64,000 nt of DNA. It comes from Phocoena phocoena (Eukaryota; Chordata; Mammalia; Artiodactyla; Phocoenidae). Position numbers and translations under genes: made by a program. Below the pieces are notes generated by a model. It saw only the letters and a list, made by a program, of their open reading frames with translations. It had not been told where the DNA came from and did not search any database. Location: assembly GCF_963924675.1 (NCBI RefSeq), contig NC_089239.1:36293818-36357817 (forward strand), given 5' to 3'. Below, piece by piece: positions 51,401-61,144 of the stretch. How positions within the stretch are numbered: position 1 is the stretch's first letter; every line of letters begins with the position of its first letter.

Positions 51401-51568
51401 AGAGGCTCGCGTACCGCAAAAAAAAAAACAAAAAAAACAAAACAAAAACAACTCACTTACCTGGGAGTTTGGATCTTTGCTCCTCTGTGCCGATAAGAAG
51501 GCCACTGCCATGAAATACTCAGGCCATTCCAAATAGTCATCACGTTTTTTACAGGGAAATTCACTCAT
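27685..51568 (-). CDS. DCTD: DCTD, deoxycytidylate (dCMP) deaminase, complete spliced coding sequence
   Basis: The coding sequence joins 51568-51461, 50864-50729, 31498-31382, 29825-29729 and 27763-27685 on the minus strand. All introns are GT-AG and all phases agree (0, 1, 0-type split of Gly, 2-base split of Arg), giving 178 codons and a TGA stop, the length of the usual human isoform. The enzyme is cytosolic and zinc-dependent. It converts dCMP to dUMP, the substrate of thymidylate synthase; family members are activated by dCTP and inhibited by dTTP. The cytidine-deaminase signature is intact: CHAE at residues 83-86 (zinc ligand His84, proton shuttle Glu86) and PCNEC at 109-113 (ligands Cys110 and Cys113). 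The [12 protein letters not shown] stretch sits at about residues 52-63. The start was chosen because MSE followed by [14 protein letters not shown] matches the family N-terminus and ATG has A at -3. I see no frameshift or premature stop. Confidence 0.97.
28940..29600 (+). mobile_element. LINE-1 3' fragment with CA microsatellite
   Basis: ORF2 tail motifs ([20 protein letters not shown]) and a complete artiodactyl-type L1 3' UTR ending in an (AAAT)n tail. Confidence 0.9.
29077..29131. repeat. (TG)n(CA)n microsatellite
   Basis: A TG run turns directly into 19 CA units, giving local self-complementarity. It lies within L1. Confidence 0.9.
29729..29825 (-). CDS. DCTD: DCTD exon 5
   Basis: The exon is 97 bp, with acceptor GCCTTTTAAG|GG and donor TTCAG|GTGAGTGG. 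It encodes [13 protein letters not shown], then [18 protein letters not shown], and ends two bases into an Arg codon. The first half matches the family closely. The second half differs at several positions from the human protein as I remember it (for example NETR against DEAT, and LMLEMAG against LLFNMAG), but the reading frame and both splice sites are intact. Confidence 0.95.
29826..31381 (-). other. DCTD: DCTD intron 4
   Basis: A 1.56-kb intron with one antisense CHR SINE (30372-30572). The rest shows no recognisable element. Confidence 0.85.
30372..30572 (+). mobile_element. CHR-type SINE, full length, in DCTD intron 4
   Basis: Starts GGCTTCCCTGGTGGTGCAG and ends GCGTACCGCAAAAAAACAA. Perfect target-site duplication aagggaccacagg at 30359-30371 and 30573-30585. 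Confidence 0.95.
31382..31498 (-). CDS. DCTD: DCTD exon 4 (catalytic zinc exon, codons 82-121)
   Basis: The exon is 117 bp, with acceptor AAACCCACAG|TG and donor GGCAG|GTAGGACC. It carries the whole active-site core: [12 protein letters not shown] with His84 and Glu86, and [16 protein letters not shown] with Cys110 and Cys113. Both ends are split codons (Val82 at the start, Gly at the end) that rejoin correctly with exons 3 and 5. Confidence 0.97.
32545..32605 (+). mobile_element. L2 3' tail
   Basis: 'gtgctagataaatgtttact' then 'gaatgaat'. Confidence 0.55.
32885..33208 (+). mobile_element. Solo LTR, ERV1-like
   Basis: LTR-like order: 'gattcttgcatcttcccata', a TATA-like 'gtatatacgtgg' (about 33057), AATAAAA at 33153-33159, and a GTCGACAAG end shared with the 2.1-kb element. 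No viral coding sequence is present. It is antisense to DCTD. Confidence 0.6.
36165..36345 (+). mobile_element. L2 internal fragment
   Basis: 'tttcccaaggctcaaccctg' and the following CT-rich run resemble the L2 ORF2 3' region. Confidence 0.45.
36459..36679 (-). mobile_element. CHR-type SINE in DCTD intron 3
   Basis: Minus-strand copy whose tail reads as a T run of about 25 on the plus strand. Duplication gagtgctagcgttttt at 36443-36458 and 36680-36695. Confidence 0.95.
40020..40285 (+). mobile_element. LINE-1 3' UTR, artiodactyl type
   Basis: 'gatagctagtgggaagcagc' to 'gcaattatactctaataagg' with an A-rich tail. A possible imperfect duplication is tcaaaaggcagt / tcaaaacggcagt. Confidence 0.9.
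40531..40820 (-). mobile_element. LINE-1 with inverted 5' part (twin priming)
   Basis: 40531-40799 encodes on the minus strand the ORF2 tail ([18 protein letters not shown], then [15 protein letters not shown]). It joins at about 40800 to the L1 3' terminus in plus orientation (atactccaataaagatgttc). Flanks share aaagacct (about 40523-40530 and 40825-40832). Confidence 0.85.
41540..43025 (+). mobile_element. Long L2 element remnant
   Basis: A CT-rich body with 'ctggaatgctgcagtggatc' and a typical L2 end ('caagctccttgaacacagag', 'gagcgcctggcacagaatac'). The long open frame at 41755-42432 falls in it. Confidence 0.6.
43720..43881. repeat. Tandem duplication, two 81-bp units
   Basis: 43720-43800 and 43801-43881 are identical except for one C/T difference (acctgaatc against atctgaatc). 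Intronic in DCTD. Confidence 0.97.
45899..46003 (-). mobile_element. CHR-1-like SINE, head missing
   Basis: Plus strand shows a T run, then GACCACGCTGCACGGCATG ... GATTCTTAACCA, and stops before the usual GCCAGGGAAGCC head. Confidence 0.8.
47565..47912 (+). mobile_element. LINE-1 3' fragment
   Basis: 'tggaatctaaaaaacaaaaa', 'gggtggttgccagagggggg' and an end 'gtcaatcatacctcagttct'. Confidence 0.8.
48127..48346 (-). mobile_element. CHR-type SINE in DCTD intron 3
   Basis: Minus-strand, full-length copy with a long T run at 48134-48153. Duplication atcacttattttttt at 48112-48126 and 48347-48361. Confidence 0.93.
50729..50864 (-). CDS. DCTD: DCTD exon 3 (codons 37-81 plus one base)
   Basis: The exon is 136 bp. 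The acceptor is CTTCCTGTAG and the donor ACG|GTAGGGC. It encodes [19 protein letters not shown], then [18 protein letters not shown], then ILDTKYPY, and ends with the first base of Val82. The GIGYNGMP segment forms part of the nucleotide-binding region of dCMP deaminases. The donor is weak beyond +3 (GTAGGG) but lies exactly where the family exon boundary is expected. Confidence 0.95.
50865..51206 (-). other. Remainder of DCTD intron 2
   Basis: Unique intron sequence between the SINE and the exon 3 acceptor. No further feature seen. Confidence 0.6.
51207..51218 (-). promoter_or_regulatory. Duplicated (decoy) splice donor of DCTD exon 2
   Basis: On the minus strand this reads G|GTAAGTGAGTT, identical to the true donor at 51461-51450. 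The preceding bases are CCG rather than CAG, so it lacks the consensus A at -2 and should be somewhat weaker. It lies 243 bp downstream of the true donor. Confidence 0.8.
51219..51449 (+). mobile_element. CHR-type tRNA-derived SINE inserted at the DCTD exon 2 splice donor
   Basis: A full-length SINE starting GGGCCTCCCCGGTGGCGCAG and ending in an A-rich tail. It is flanked by the perfect 12-bp duplication aactcacttacc (51207-51218 and 51450-51461). It lies antisense to DCTD. Relative to other copies in this window it carries a small insertion near 51363 and a one-base loss near 51385. The duplicated target is the splice donor itself, so the SINE sits between two copies of the 5' splice site. 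Confidence 0.95.
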
Positions 51569-51575
51569 GCTGGGT
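51461..51575 (-). CDS. DCTD: DCTD exon 2 (first coding exon, codons 1-36)
   Basis: The acceptor is a good pyrimidine tract ending TTCTAG at 51576-51577. Seven untranslated bases precede ATG at 51568-51566. The exon encodes MSEF...SKDPNSQ and ends in phase 0 at CAG|GTAAGTGAG. No stop lies between the acceptor and the ATG, so an upstream exon could add an N-terminal extension, as in a longer isoform known in human. The donor junction is itself part of a SINE target-site duplication (see the SINE at 51219). Confidence 0.95.
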
Positions 51576-52775
51576 CTAGAAGAAAAACACAACAAAATAG
51601 CAGTGGACAAACACATTTTGGTCAATCTGCTTTCTGGTTCAACCCAAAGCACATTTCAACTTTGGATCTCCAAACTCAGACAATTTCAATTTACATTTAT
51701 CAATCAGAAATCACAGCACATGAACCCCAGACGGTCTCTGGTCTTCAGAAAAAAAAAAATAAGAAATTAAGTTACTATTTCGGAAGTTTGGATTCGGCTT
51801 GTATGGCTGTGCATTCCCAGATACTACATCTATTTACTGCTTTATCATAGGATTTTTTTGCCAGTGACTACACATGCCTGCCCTACAAATCACTGTCATC
51901 CTTTACCTCTCTCCCTTATCAAATGGAGCCAGCAAAAGAGGGCAAGGGAAGGTAGAACACTTATTGATCATCTAATATATTTCAGACACTGTTGAAGGTT
52001 ATACACATTATCTCACTGAAGCCTCGTTCTGAGCTAAAGGTAACTAACATCCTTCTTAGAGAGAGGCTCAGAGAATATAAGTAACTCTCCCTAAACCACA
52101 CTGGATTATTCTCCATGCCAGTTGGATTCCATTTGGAGCTGTCCCAACTGTGATATTCATGTGTGCCTTCCCTTTCGCTTAGTTTCCCCAGGTGGGACAG
52201 ACGTTATCCACTGTGAGTACTGAACCAAAAGAGGAGAAACGATGAAGACTGCCAAGTGTCGTGTGAGTAAGGCAAGATTTCGGTAACACTGCGCTCTACT
52301 CCCGGGCAGGCACAAGCAGTCTCTCCAACAGGGAGAGAGCCCTGAAGGGACCTAACGCTTCCAGTAAGCGGGTGGGGGGATCCTTTCGAGGGAGATGAAT
52401 CAAGGGCAAGGAAGGAGGGCAACAACGCAGAAACCCGGTGGCTCTCAGGGAAAAGTCTGATTTTTAATGTCAAGGGCTGAAGGATGGGGAGGCTTTCCCA
52501 ACAGCTGGGCTTCGGGACCTAGCTGTGAAGCTGACGCGACCGTGCAGCACGTCGGTGCCTGCTGGGAACCTGGTTACCCACTAGGTACGCTTCTCCGATC
52601 CTAAGGGTCCTGTAAACCCTCTTAACGCGAAGCGACGCTGGACGGAACTGGTTTACCACGCGGTTTAAGGGGCAGCATCCAAAACCGCTGCTGGGGGCCC
52701 GGAGGGGTGCTGGCTAGGCAGGAGGCCAGGCGAGGAAGGAGAGCGAGGAAGGAGAGCCGAGGGAAGGGAACTTAC
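51576..52775 (-). other. DCTD: DCTD intron 1 (inferred)
   Basis: This lies between the candidate exon 1 donor and the exon 2 acceptor. It is mostly unique sequence. 51950-52110 looks like an ancient MIR/L2-class remnant (a run resembling 'cattatctcactgaagcctc'). No coding exon was recognised. Confidence 0.5.
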
Positions 52776-53480
52776 TACCGGCTTAGGATTAACGCTCGCT
52801 GGTGCCCTGCAGCCCCGCTGCAGAACGGACCCAGGGAGACACGGCTGGTCACCGGCCCGGCCGCAAGCCACGCTCCTCCCGCCCCTCGAGGCCAACCCCG
52901 GGACGCAGCCACCGGCCCCGCCGCCCACGTGGCAGCTCCTCTCGGACGCCCCGGAGGCCGCCGCGCGCCCCGCGAGGTTGACCAAGCGCCGCCGGCCCCG
53001 CGCCGCTTCCCCGGCAGCACGTTGGACCGGGAAGGGGCGTCCCCGCGGCCGCCCGCTGCCCCGGCCGCCCCTCCGCTCCCCGCCCGCGACCTGCAGGCCG
53101 GCGCCCGTCCCCGCCGCCACCGCTGTCCCGCCGTCCCGCCCGGGAAGGAAGTCGGCAGAGGAGGCGGGGCCGCCGCGTGGCCGGAAGGTGGCGGGACTCC
53201 ACGCCCAGGTCGCCGGCGCTTCCTTGTCCCGGCCGGCCGGCGACCTTCCGGGCCGGCGCACGAGCGGCCGCGCCCGGGCCGCCCGCCCTGTGTGCCGTAG
53301 CGGCGCTTGGGTTTCGCCCTTGGCTTCCATTTGGCTCCCGCGAACGCGCGCCGAGGCCGCTGGGCACCTGCACGGTCGCCCCGCCGCCCCGGGTCCTCGG
53401 ACGGCACGGCTCGTGGCCGCGCCCAGGCCTCCGACTTCTTCGAAACCGCTGCAGTTTCAGATCTCGGGATCTGAGGGTCG
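52690..53480 (-). promoter_or_regulatory. DCTD: CpG-island promoter of DCTD, with candidate exon 1
   Basis: Dense CpG, very GC-rich DNA lies directly 5' of the first coding exon, as expected for a housekeeping nucleotide-metabolism gene; I see no TATA box. E2F-like strings occur at about 53311-53320 (TTTCGCCC) and 53333-53345 (TTCGCGGG on the minus strand); this is suggestive only. A minus-strand GTAAGT at 52775-52770 is a candidate donor for a non-coding exon 1 joining the acceptor at 51576. The exact transcription start cannot be read from sequence. The open frames that fill this island on both strands are GC artefacts. Confidence 0.75.
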
Positions 53481-53599
53481 TTTCAGCGGTTGCTGGCGAG
53501 GGTTTGGGGTTTTTCCTTCTCACTTTTTTCGGGGCAGGACTAAGGGGAAGCGGCTTGGGTCCCTGGAACGGGCCTGCGACGTCGCCGGAGCAGCTTCAC

Positions 53600-56500
53600 T
53601 GTTCCTCGCGGGAGGGGTTTGTTGGCAGGCAGCGAACTGGGTCGGGCGGGGAGCCGCTGCCCTCGAGGCACAAATGCCTCGAAGCTGCATTTGCATAAGC
53701 GCTGGGCTTGGCCGGCTTCGTTTCCTACGCCAGGCGTGGGGAAGAGCCTGAGACGCGTGCTGAACGGAAGCCTGCTCCCCCTTCCCAGCCCCACCACTGC
53801 ACACGCCTTCCTGGTGCTCCCCGTAACGCTTCCCGGCTATACAATTGTGCATGTTTTGTTAACGATTGTTAGAAAGATCCGAGAAACTGGGTGCAGGTCA
53901 ATAGGGAAGACCTGGGGTGACATTTCTGAAGGCAGCTGCTCCAAGGAACGAAATCTGATTTTCTTGAACTTTCTTATTCTCTTCAGACGTCTAGCCCCGC
54001 AGTCGCTGGAACATTGGTTACACGGCAGAGAATGAGGAATGGACCCCTTTCTGTTTCACACGTGGGGCTTGAGGATACTGTCAGGACTCCATAAATAATA
54101 GCTACTGTAGCAATCCTGAGTTCCGATCAGCACATCCCAGATCTGAGCCTCGAATCCAAACAAAAGCTTGTTAACTGTATTCCTTTAGCCTAACAGAGGA
54201 AGAATGATCAGGATCAACAGTTGGTTCTATCTAATTTCTCACTACAGCACGTACATCATTCTTCATCTCCATGGTCCATACTGTAGATTCAATAATTAAA
54301 TTATGCACTGCCTTCAGTGGATGCCGGGAAAGCAAAGCGGAAAAATTCTTCATCATTAACTATAGATTTTTTCTTTTCTTTTCTTTTCTTTTTTTTGCCT
54401 TGATAAGACTCAGGCTGGAAAGAGCTACATAGATTAAGATGGTGATTTTTAATGTCGAGTTAACTTGGCTGTCTCGTTGCCACTAAAGTTTATTATATGC
54501 TGAGCCCCTGGTTCCTCTCCCCCTCCCAAATCCACTGCTTGGTCCGGGTCACACTCATGTATGGTCTTTGAGCCTTCATAGATCCGTTTCTCTTCTTACC
54601 AGCCTCCAACCTATACGTTACCAGTTGCTGCTGGTGCTTCAAGCACAACATCGTTAAGCTTTCTTCCTTCCTCTGCTCTGTAAAGACTGCCATACATAAT
54701 TTAGTTACTTCTCATCATTCTCCACTTTGGTCAACTCATACACTCCCGTCTGCCATAAAGTCAGGGTCCTGCTTGCTGCAAACACATTACCCTGAATGTT
54801 CCTGCGTTTCACTGAAAGTCTCTCATCTTATTAGATGACATCATTCATAATACAGGAAACCCCCCTGATTCATGGTCTCACAACTTGAGGTTTCAATTGT
54901 TCTGCACCCACAGCGAACCCAGGCAGCCCAGGAGGGGAAAAAACGCCTTCCTCGGAACTCCAAGTGTAACTGTGGGTGTTAAAGCCCTCCTGTTAACACC
55001 TCATATTCTGGTTTATAATGAAAGATCTTTCTCCACCCACCACAGATACAGAAGCTTGCTATGTTTTCAGCCACATCAGTTGTGAGCAGAGGGGACTTCA
55101 CAGGGGGTGAAGACGATCAGCTGTGTGAAGGATTTACGCCACAGGCTTGGGCTCGGCTCCTCTACTTACCAGCCCGCAGGTTATCTGCGTCTGGTCTGTA
55201 GCACAACCTGGAATATATTCAGTGCCTTGAAGGTGGCAGATCCAGGTTAAAAAGACAGAAGTCAAAGTAAGAGTCTTCTAGGGTGACCTCACATGGGGCT
55301 TTGATGGTATTCATAGATGTCTGCTCTATCAAGATACCACTCACCACCTCTCCCATCACCTCTGTTACCCAGGAAAGGATGTGATTTGCAACCCAGAAAC
55401 AGAGGCAGGAAGTCTGGAAAGTCACCAATCTGTGGGTATCTAATTTGTCATGTGAAAAAGGGCACAGGCCTCGGGGTCTAACCAGATCTTGATCTCCAGG
55501 TCCACTTCTTACTACCCAAATGACCTTCAGAGTCTTTTGTTTCCTCATTTGTAAAATCAACAACATTCACGCATTCGATCGTTTTTTATCAATTCTCTAT
55601 GCGCCACGTGCTGTGAATCCCAGCGACGAACAAGATAAACCCGTGTTCTTGCCCTCCTAGAGCTTAGCACCACCGCTGCCCCGCCCCAAATAAATGCTGA
55701 ATCAAAGAGCCTCATTGCTGGCTTAGTTGACGCAATAAATGCTGTCATAAGATAACTCGCCTGTTGGAATATCTTTGTTCTTAATCCCGTGATTGTCAAG
55801 ACCAAAACCTTCTTTCCATAGCTCAACAGCTGCCCTTAGAGGCAAAGGACCGCTTTCACTTTTTAATTTTTATTTTATTTTATTTTATTTTCACTTTCAC
55901 TTTTTTAAAAAGAAATCTTTGTTTATGTTTCCATGCAGCAGTCCCAACTAGACTGTTTAAACCTTAAGTAAGGGGATGAGTGGACCAGAAAAGAAGTCAA
56001 TGTAAATTCTAGAAAAAAAAAGATGGTCTTGTCAATAGATACATTTTTATACGTGTATTAGAGCAAGGAGTCAGTTATTCATGTTTAATGAAAGTCAGAC
56101 AGACTGCGGACTGACAGAACATTCCTATCCCGGAAACGTCAGGATTCCTAAACAGGATTTTGGTTATGAGTTGAGGCCCCCAATTATCTTTATTGTGACA
56201 CAGCTTCAAAATGATAACGAAGATCAGTGAGGAAGTGTTAACTCGGCGTGTGCGCAGAGCTGGCTGCTTTGCAGTGGTATATCAATAAATGTTGCTGACT
56301 AAATAAAAGAATTAATAGGCAATAATTGCTTTACGCCCAATTTTTTGGAGCATCCCACGTGTAAACTCTATCATACCTCTCTATCTGCTTCCTTTTTCTC
56401 CTTGCACTTGATGGACCTGGAAAGACATTTGAGTAAGACACTGGAGCTGGTTGGGTCGGGAGCCGAGGGTGAACTAAGCCGTTTTCAAGACATGCGGTAT

Positions 56501-58240
56501 CTCAGTCCTTGGATTTGAGTCTTGGCCTAAAGTAACCGACCGTCTCCAGGACCGGAACGGAAGGCAGCTGGGAGGCGTCTGCGGTATGTCAGTTCTCCCC
56601 ATGGTTTGCTTTTCCGCTACAGGGCTGAACTCGCAGCCTCTTTCATACATAACTGGTTGAAGCTGATGGAAATTACATGTCTTATCACTTCTTAAAAGAA
56701 AAAAAAATTATAAAATGTAAATCTAAAAGAAACGGGCAATTTTCTTGTACCACTTTATATTTCTGTGTAAGTTACCGCGCGCCAATCATTCTTACTTTTT
56801 AAAATTCAGATTTGTCAAGCAGCACGTAGGCTTCAGTGTTGTACAAGAAAAGATAATGCTTCGTGCGGAACAGTCACTTACGTTAGTTCTGCAAACGTGC
56901 CTACCAAAAGAGAATTTAGCAGATTGCTGGTTTTATAGAAATATTAACGATCTCATTAAGTTACCCCCTCTACTCTGGGGTCACCATGGAAAGGTAATGA
57001 ACAAGGTATTACGGTTCTGGATAGAGAATTCTTTATTGACATCAAAGTCCCCACTCATTTTGTAGTGTGTATTTTCACTGATGTAACAAGGTGAGCGCCC
57101 AAGAACCACTGTAAATGAAAGCCCCTGTGTAAGCTGTACCGGGAAGTTAATGGCTATCATAATCTGCTTGACATGTTGTACCTTCCGTCAGCTCACTGGA
57201 GCGCTCACTGCGGGTAAACGTCTAAAATGAGAAAGCAAGAATCAAATGAATATTTTAGTACGGCTGCTCACTACGTATGTGTGTACTGAGGGTAACATCT
57301 GTGGTCTCGCTATGACAACAACAGTCAATGCCGTGAGGTGAAAAGTCAGCTTCTACAGGCACAAACAAACCAAATACGGAAGGAAGCCTATCCTATTTGA
57401 GTAACTACTGTCACTGTTCACAGTAAGGAATTCTAAGCTTTGATGCAGGAGGTGATGGAGAACAACATGGCAGTGACAAGGTCAAAGTCTTCAAAAGGCC
57501 CCTTTTGGACCAACCTCTGTCTGCTGCAGTGTTTGACTGACAACCCGGAGATGGTGCCAGGTGTCAACCGCAGAGCTAGTAATGCTGTCTTCGAATTAGC
57601 CCTGGATTGAGTTAAATATCAACGAAAAGGAGTGGAAGGATACCTGTGAAAGCATCCTTATGAGAACGGGAGAGATTTAGTAGTTTGGTGGTTCCCGTAG
57701 CCACTATCCTGCAAGAAAAATCAGTATCTCTACAGTGTTAGAATCACACCAAGGGGTCCTGGAGCTGAGCCATGTCACTGAAGAACAAACTCGGATTCAT
57801 TAGAGCAGCAAGTCAGGATGTAGTGGCAGGTGAAGCACAAATACAACCTGGGCTCTTTTGTCCGAAACCCAAGAAGATGCTCTTCTTTCAGGATCCAAGT
57901 ATATTTTAAAAGCACAGAATTTACAAAGCTGGAAGTGACCTTAGCAATCACTGAGTCCAGCCCCTTCTTTTTACAGATGAGGAAATAGAGGCCCAGAAAG
58001 ATGAGTTGGCTTTGCTCCCATTCACACAGCTGATCTGGTGAGATCTCCTCCAGGCACCACACTGCCCATCCCGAGTCTTAGAGTCAATCACAACTGTTTA
58101 TTCGGAGCCTCTATGGAAGGCACTTTGCGGAGCCTTCCAGGAGCGTAAAGAAAGCTGAATCAGCTTCCTCCAGTTCTGTGCCAGAGAGAAAACTACCTAA
58201 GAGTTTGACTCAAGAGTTAAGTCGCGGTGTAAGATGACAA
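53600..58240. other. Upstream flank of DCTD
   Basis: No gene recognised. Contains (TTTTC)n at 54370-54397, (TTTTA)n at 55866-55892, an L2 piece near 55600-55675, an L2-like tail near 56280, and an ancient repeat-like 'gatgaggaaatagaggccca' near 57978. Confidence 0.5.
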
Positions 58241-58255
58241 TAAAAGAGCTGTCCA

Positions 58256-58410
58256 GGGGAATTCCCTGGTGCTCCAGTGGTTAAGACTCTGCGCTCCCAA
58301 TGCAGGGGGGCATGGCTTCGATCCCTGGTCAGGGAAACTAGGATCCTGCATGCCACACGGCGTGGCCAAAAAAACCCCAAAAAACCAAAAAACAAAAAAA
58401 ACAATCAGCT
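58256..58410 (+). mobile_element. CHR-1-like short SINE
   Basis: Starts GGGAATTCCCTGGTGCTCCAG and ends GGCGTGGCCAAAAAAACCCC plus an A-rich tail. Duplication taaaagagctgtcca at 58241-58255 and 58411-58425. Confidence 0.9.
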
Positions 58411-58993
58411 TAAAAGAGCTGTCCAACGTAGAACATGATTTGTTGTGTGTGTCTTCTACCGAAAACTAGTCCTCTCTGCCCACCGAGGAGGTAGCTTACA
58501 GACACAGGGGTCCCCTGCTCCCTTTGTCACTGCTGCCATTAAGTGCAATATTCTGTTTGTAACCCAGTTTCTGTTTTGGAAGAAGTGCAAGATATACAAG
58601 ATGCAAAGAACAAAAGCCTGCACAGACATACAGGATCATACGCATTTCAACCTTGAGCATTAGAAGCTGCTCTAACCGTAGCCCTTCATAACCTGGGGAA
58701 AAGATCCCATCTGAAGAAATCGGATTGTGTCTCTAGAGCTGTGCTTAAGCTCGCACGAGGAGGAGTGCGTGCCCTCTTTTTGTGTTCGCTGAATATTAAA
58801 TGTTACTATGTCCTTGACATAATCAGAGCCCCCTGAGAACCATGGAGTTTCGGGCAAATAAATATATAACGCACACTTATGGGGTCTTTCTGCTTTGTAC
58901 TTTTAACTCAATGCGTGTTGAAATCCCAGGGATAACATTACCTTTCAGATAGAGATCTACTATCTTTGCACTCACACAAAAAGCATCACATGA

Positions 58994-59022
58994 AATCAAT
59001 CAATCAATCAATCAATCAATCA
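58994..59022. repeat. (ATCA)n microsatellite
   Basis: Seven uninterrupted 4-bp units. Confidence 0.95.
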
Positions 59023-60100
59023 AGAGTGTGCAGGGAGTCCACCCTCTCGGACTGGAGAAGATGCCTGGATCTGGCTTAGAGACCGATAGCTAAAAACTAA
59101 GTCTGGCTGCTGGGAACCGATAATATCTCCACAGTAATGCATAGACCCCCATGTAAACTCCTTGTCTTTGCCTTCCATTCCTTTATGTTTTCGTATTCAT
59201 GGCTCCCTGTGAAACCCAGAGGAGTCCCTTTCTTGAAAGTCTTTGTTAATAGCCTATTCACTCCCTCGCTGTACTCGTGTCACATATCGCAAATGCTACG
59301 TGTTGGCAGGAGGTGAGATAGCAAGTTTACATTTTAGAGTGTAATTTCCTTATGGAGCAATCCGTTTGTTTGTAACGGCCTCTGCCCTTGTTCCAGCCAG
59401 ATTCTGTACGCCAGGCTCTGGGACAGAGGAACGAACTTCATTTTCTAAAAATGGTGGCAGATTCTGTTAGTGATTTTAGTGGCACATTAAGCCGGTTATT
59501 ATTAGACAGAACTGACATTTCACATGCAGGCACACTCTTTACTTGAAAGTCAAGTGTCATTCAAAAGAGGGAGAAATTATTTAGGATTTCTGAAAACATC
59601 AAAGAAATCCCCTGCAAACCATCCTCATAAATGCCTCAATCCGTTCAGAAATCAGGGCCAGAACTGATGCCTTTGATTTCTCTTTGATGCAAACAATAAT
59701 ACAGAATGGAATAGCTTTGGGAAATGCTCGTAAGCAGTGGTTGGGAAAGTGGATTCTTCTATACTCACAGCCAGACCCCAGTGCCGATGGGCTGAAGCCC
59801 AGCTGATGGTGGGTATTATTCATTTACAGTGCATACCACAAAGAACTCCCCCCCTTGCTTCATCCAAAGAGAATCGCATCCTCCCGCTGTATATACAGAG
59901 ATTGCAGCGGTAACTGAGATGCTTGAAGACTTTTTCACTGCATATTCCTTTAGAGGTACACATTTGGCTCAGCAGAAGCTAAACATTTTTAAGAGCACAG
60001 TAAGAAATAGGCCAGAAAACATCAAAGCTTTATAGCTTTTTAGAAAACTTGATGGTCTTGCTGGTACAACTCCCTATGATGTGGTTCAGTTGTAATAACA

Positions 60101-60352
60101 ATGGAAAGTGTATCAGTGCAAACTGCTGATGAAACATCAGAAAATGTAGCCAAGGGTCTTTTAAACACACTTAAGAACTGTTCTTTTGAACTGTGCCTCT
60201 TAGCCTCGGAAAACCTCTTCAAGATTTTAAACAGGGCTTTGGCTGAACTGCAGAGTGAGAAGCTGGAATTATCTCGTGCACTGGAATCAATATCAAGCGA
60301 TATTTTCTCTTTGAGAGAAATTCAATCTGACAGAAAAGAGAAGGAGCCATAA
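60101..60352 (+). pseudogene. Possible hAT-transposase-like remnant ORF
   Basis: An 83-codon frame ending in TAA. It contains FELCLLASENLFKILNRALA followed by ELQSEKLELSRALESI, a leucine-spaced pattern like the '...LxxILxxTNxLSxxLQsksLDLxxAxxLV' segment of hAT-derived proteins. Upstream frames (59829-60035) may belong to the same decayed element. The link is by pattern only; an unrelated chance frame is possible. Confidence 0.35.
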
Positions 60353-61144
60353 GGAAACAGACCCTGGCTAAAATGCTTGCCTTAGAAATACGCTGTAAAG
60401 CAGTCCAAATGAGGTGATGTCACCACAGGCAGCAAACCAGAGTGACGGAATAAAACGTGATCTGGGCTTCAGAATACTTCATTATCACTACCACAGGTCA
60501 CTAAGCTTCACAAAATGCATCCATCAGCCTTGCTAGCCATTTGCAAGCCGCTGCTGGTAGCTAGATGGCGCAGTGACTAACTGCACAGTCCCATGATCCT
60601 GGGGAGAGCAGGGTTCAAACGGAGGCCTGGGTGCCCAGACCCACGTTTGCTAGTCTCAAAGTGCTCTCTAGTGGCCAGAGGAACATAAAATTATCTGATG
60701 CTTGGAAGCACGTCGGGGATGATTCAAAACTAGATGTCTCGGAAAGGCAAGGTAGAGATGCTGTCTAGCGCAATTGGCATCTCCTGGATCCGTGGGAATG
60801 TTTTATGAGCAAATTTGCCTTTGCCAACGAAAGCGTTCAGGTTTAAATGAATCCTTGTGCATCTGTAGGAGGTTCATTAGTGAAAGTTATATCTAAATAG
60901 AATACAGAGTACCTTTAGCTTTACCGTCTATCTGTCCGTGCGAATGCTCTGTACTGTGCTTCAAAGCAGCGTGAGCGTAAGTCACTGTTTAGGGAATGTG
61001 ATAAGGTTAGGGTTAGGCTTGGCTGAGGGGAATCATTCCTCAACTACCTGTGTATTCCAAGCACAGCCCCATATTTTATCTCAAGTATTCATTTAATCCT
61101 CACGAAAAAGCCTCTGATGGAGGAATCATTATCTGGATTTTTTT

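Noticed and set aside
52665..53751. Long overlapping frames on both strands (197-257 codons)
   Set aside because: CpG-island artefact: stop codons are rare in GC-rich DNA, and the translations are Arg/Pro/Ala-rich with no domain.
60550..60650. tRNA-like 'gatggcgcagtgactaactg ... gggttcaaac' stretch
   Set aside because: It resembles a tRNA-derived SINE (MIR class) head but is too degraded to fold as a tRNA gene; boundaries not supportable.
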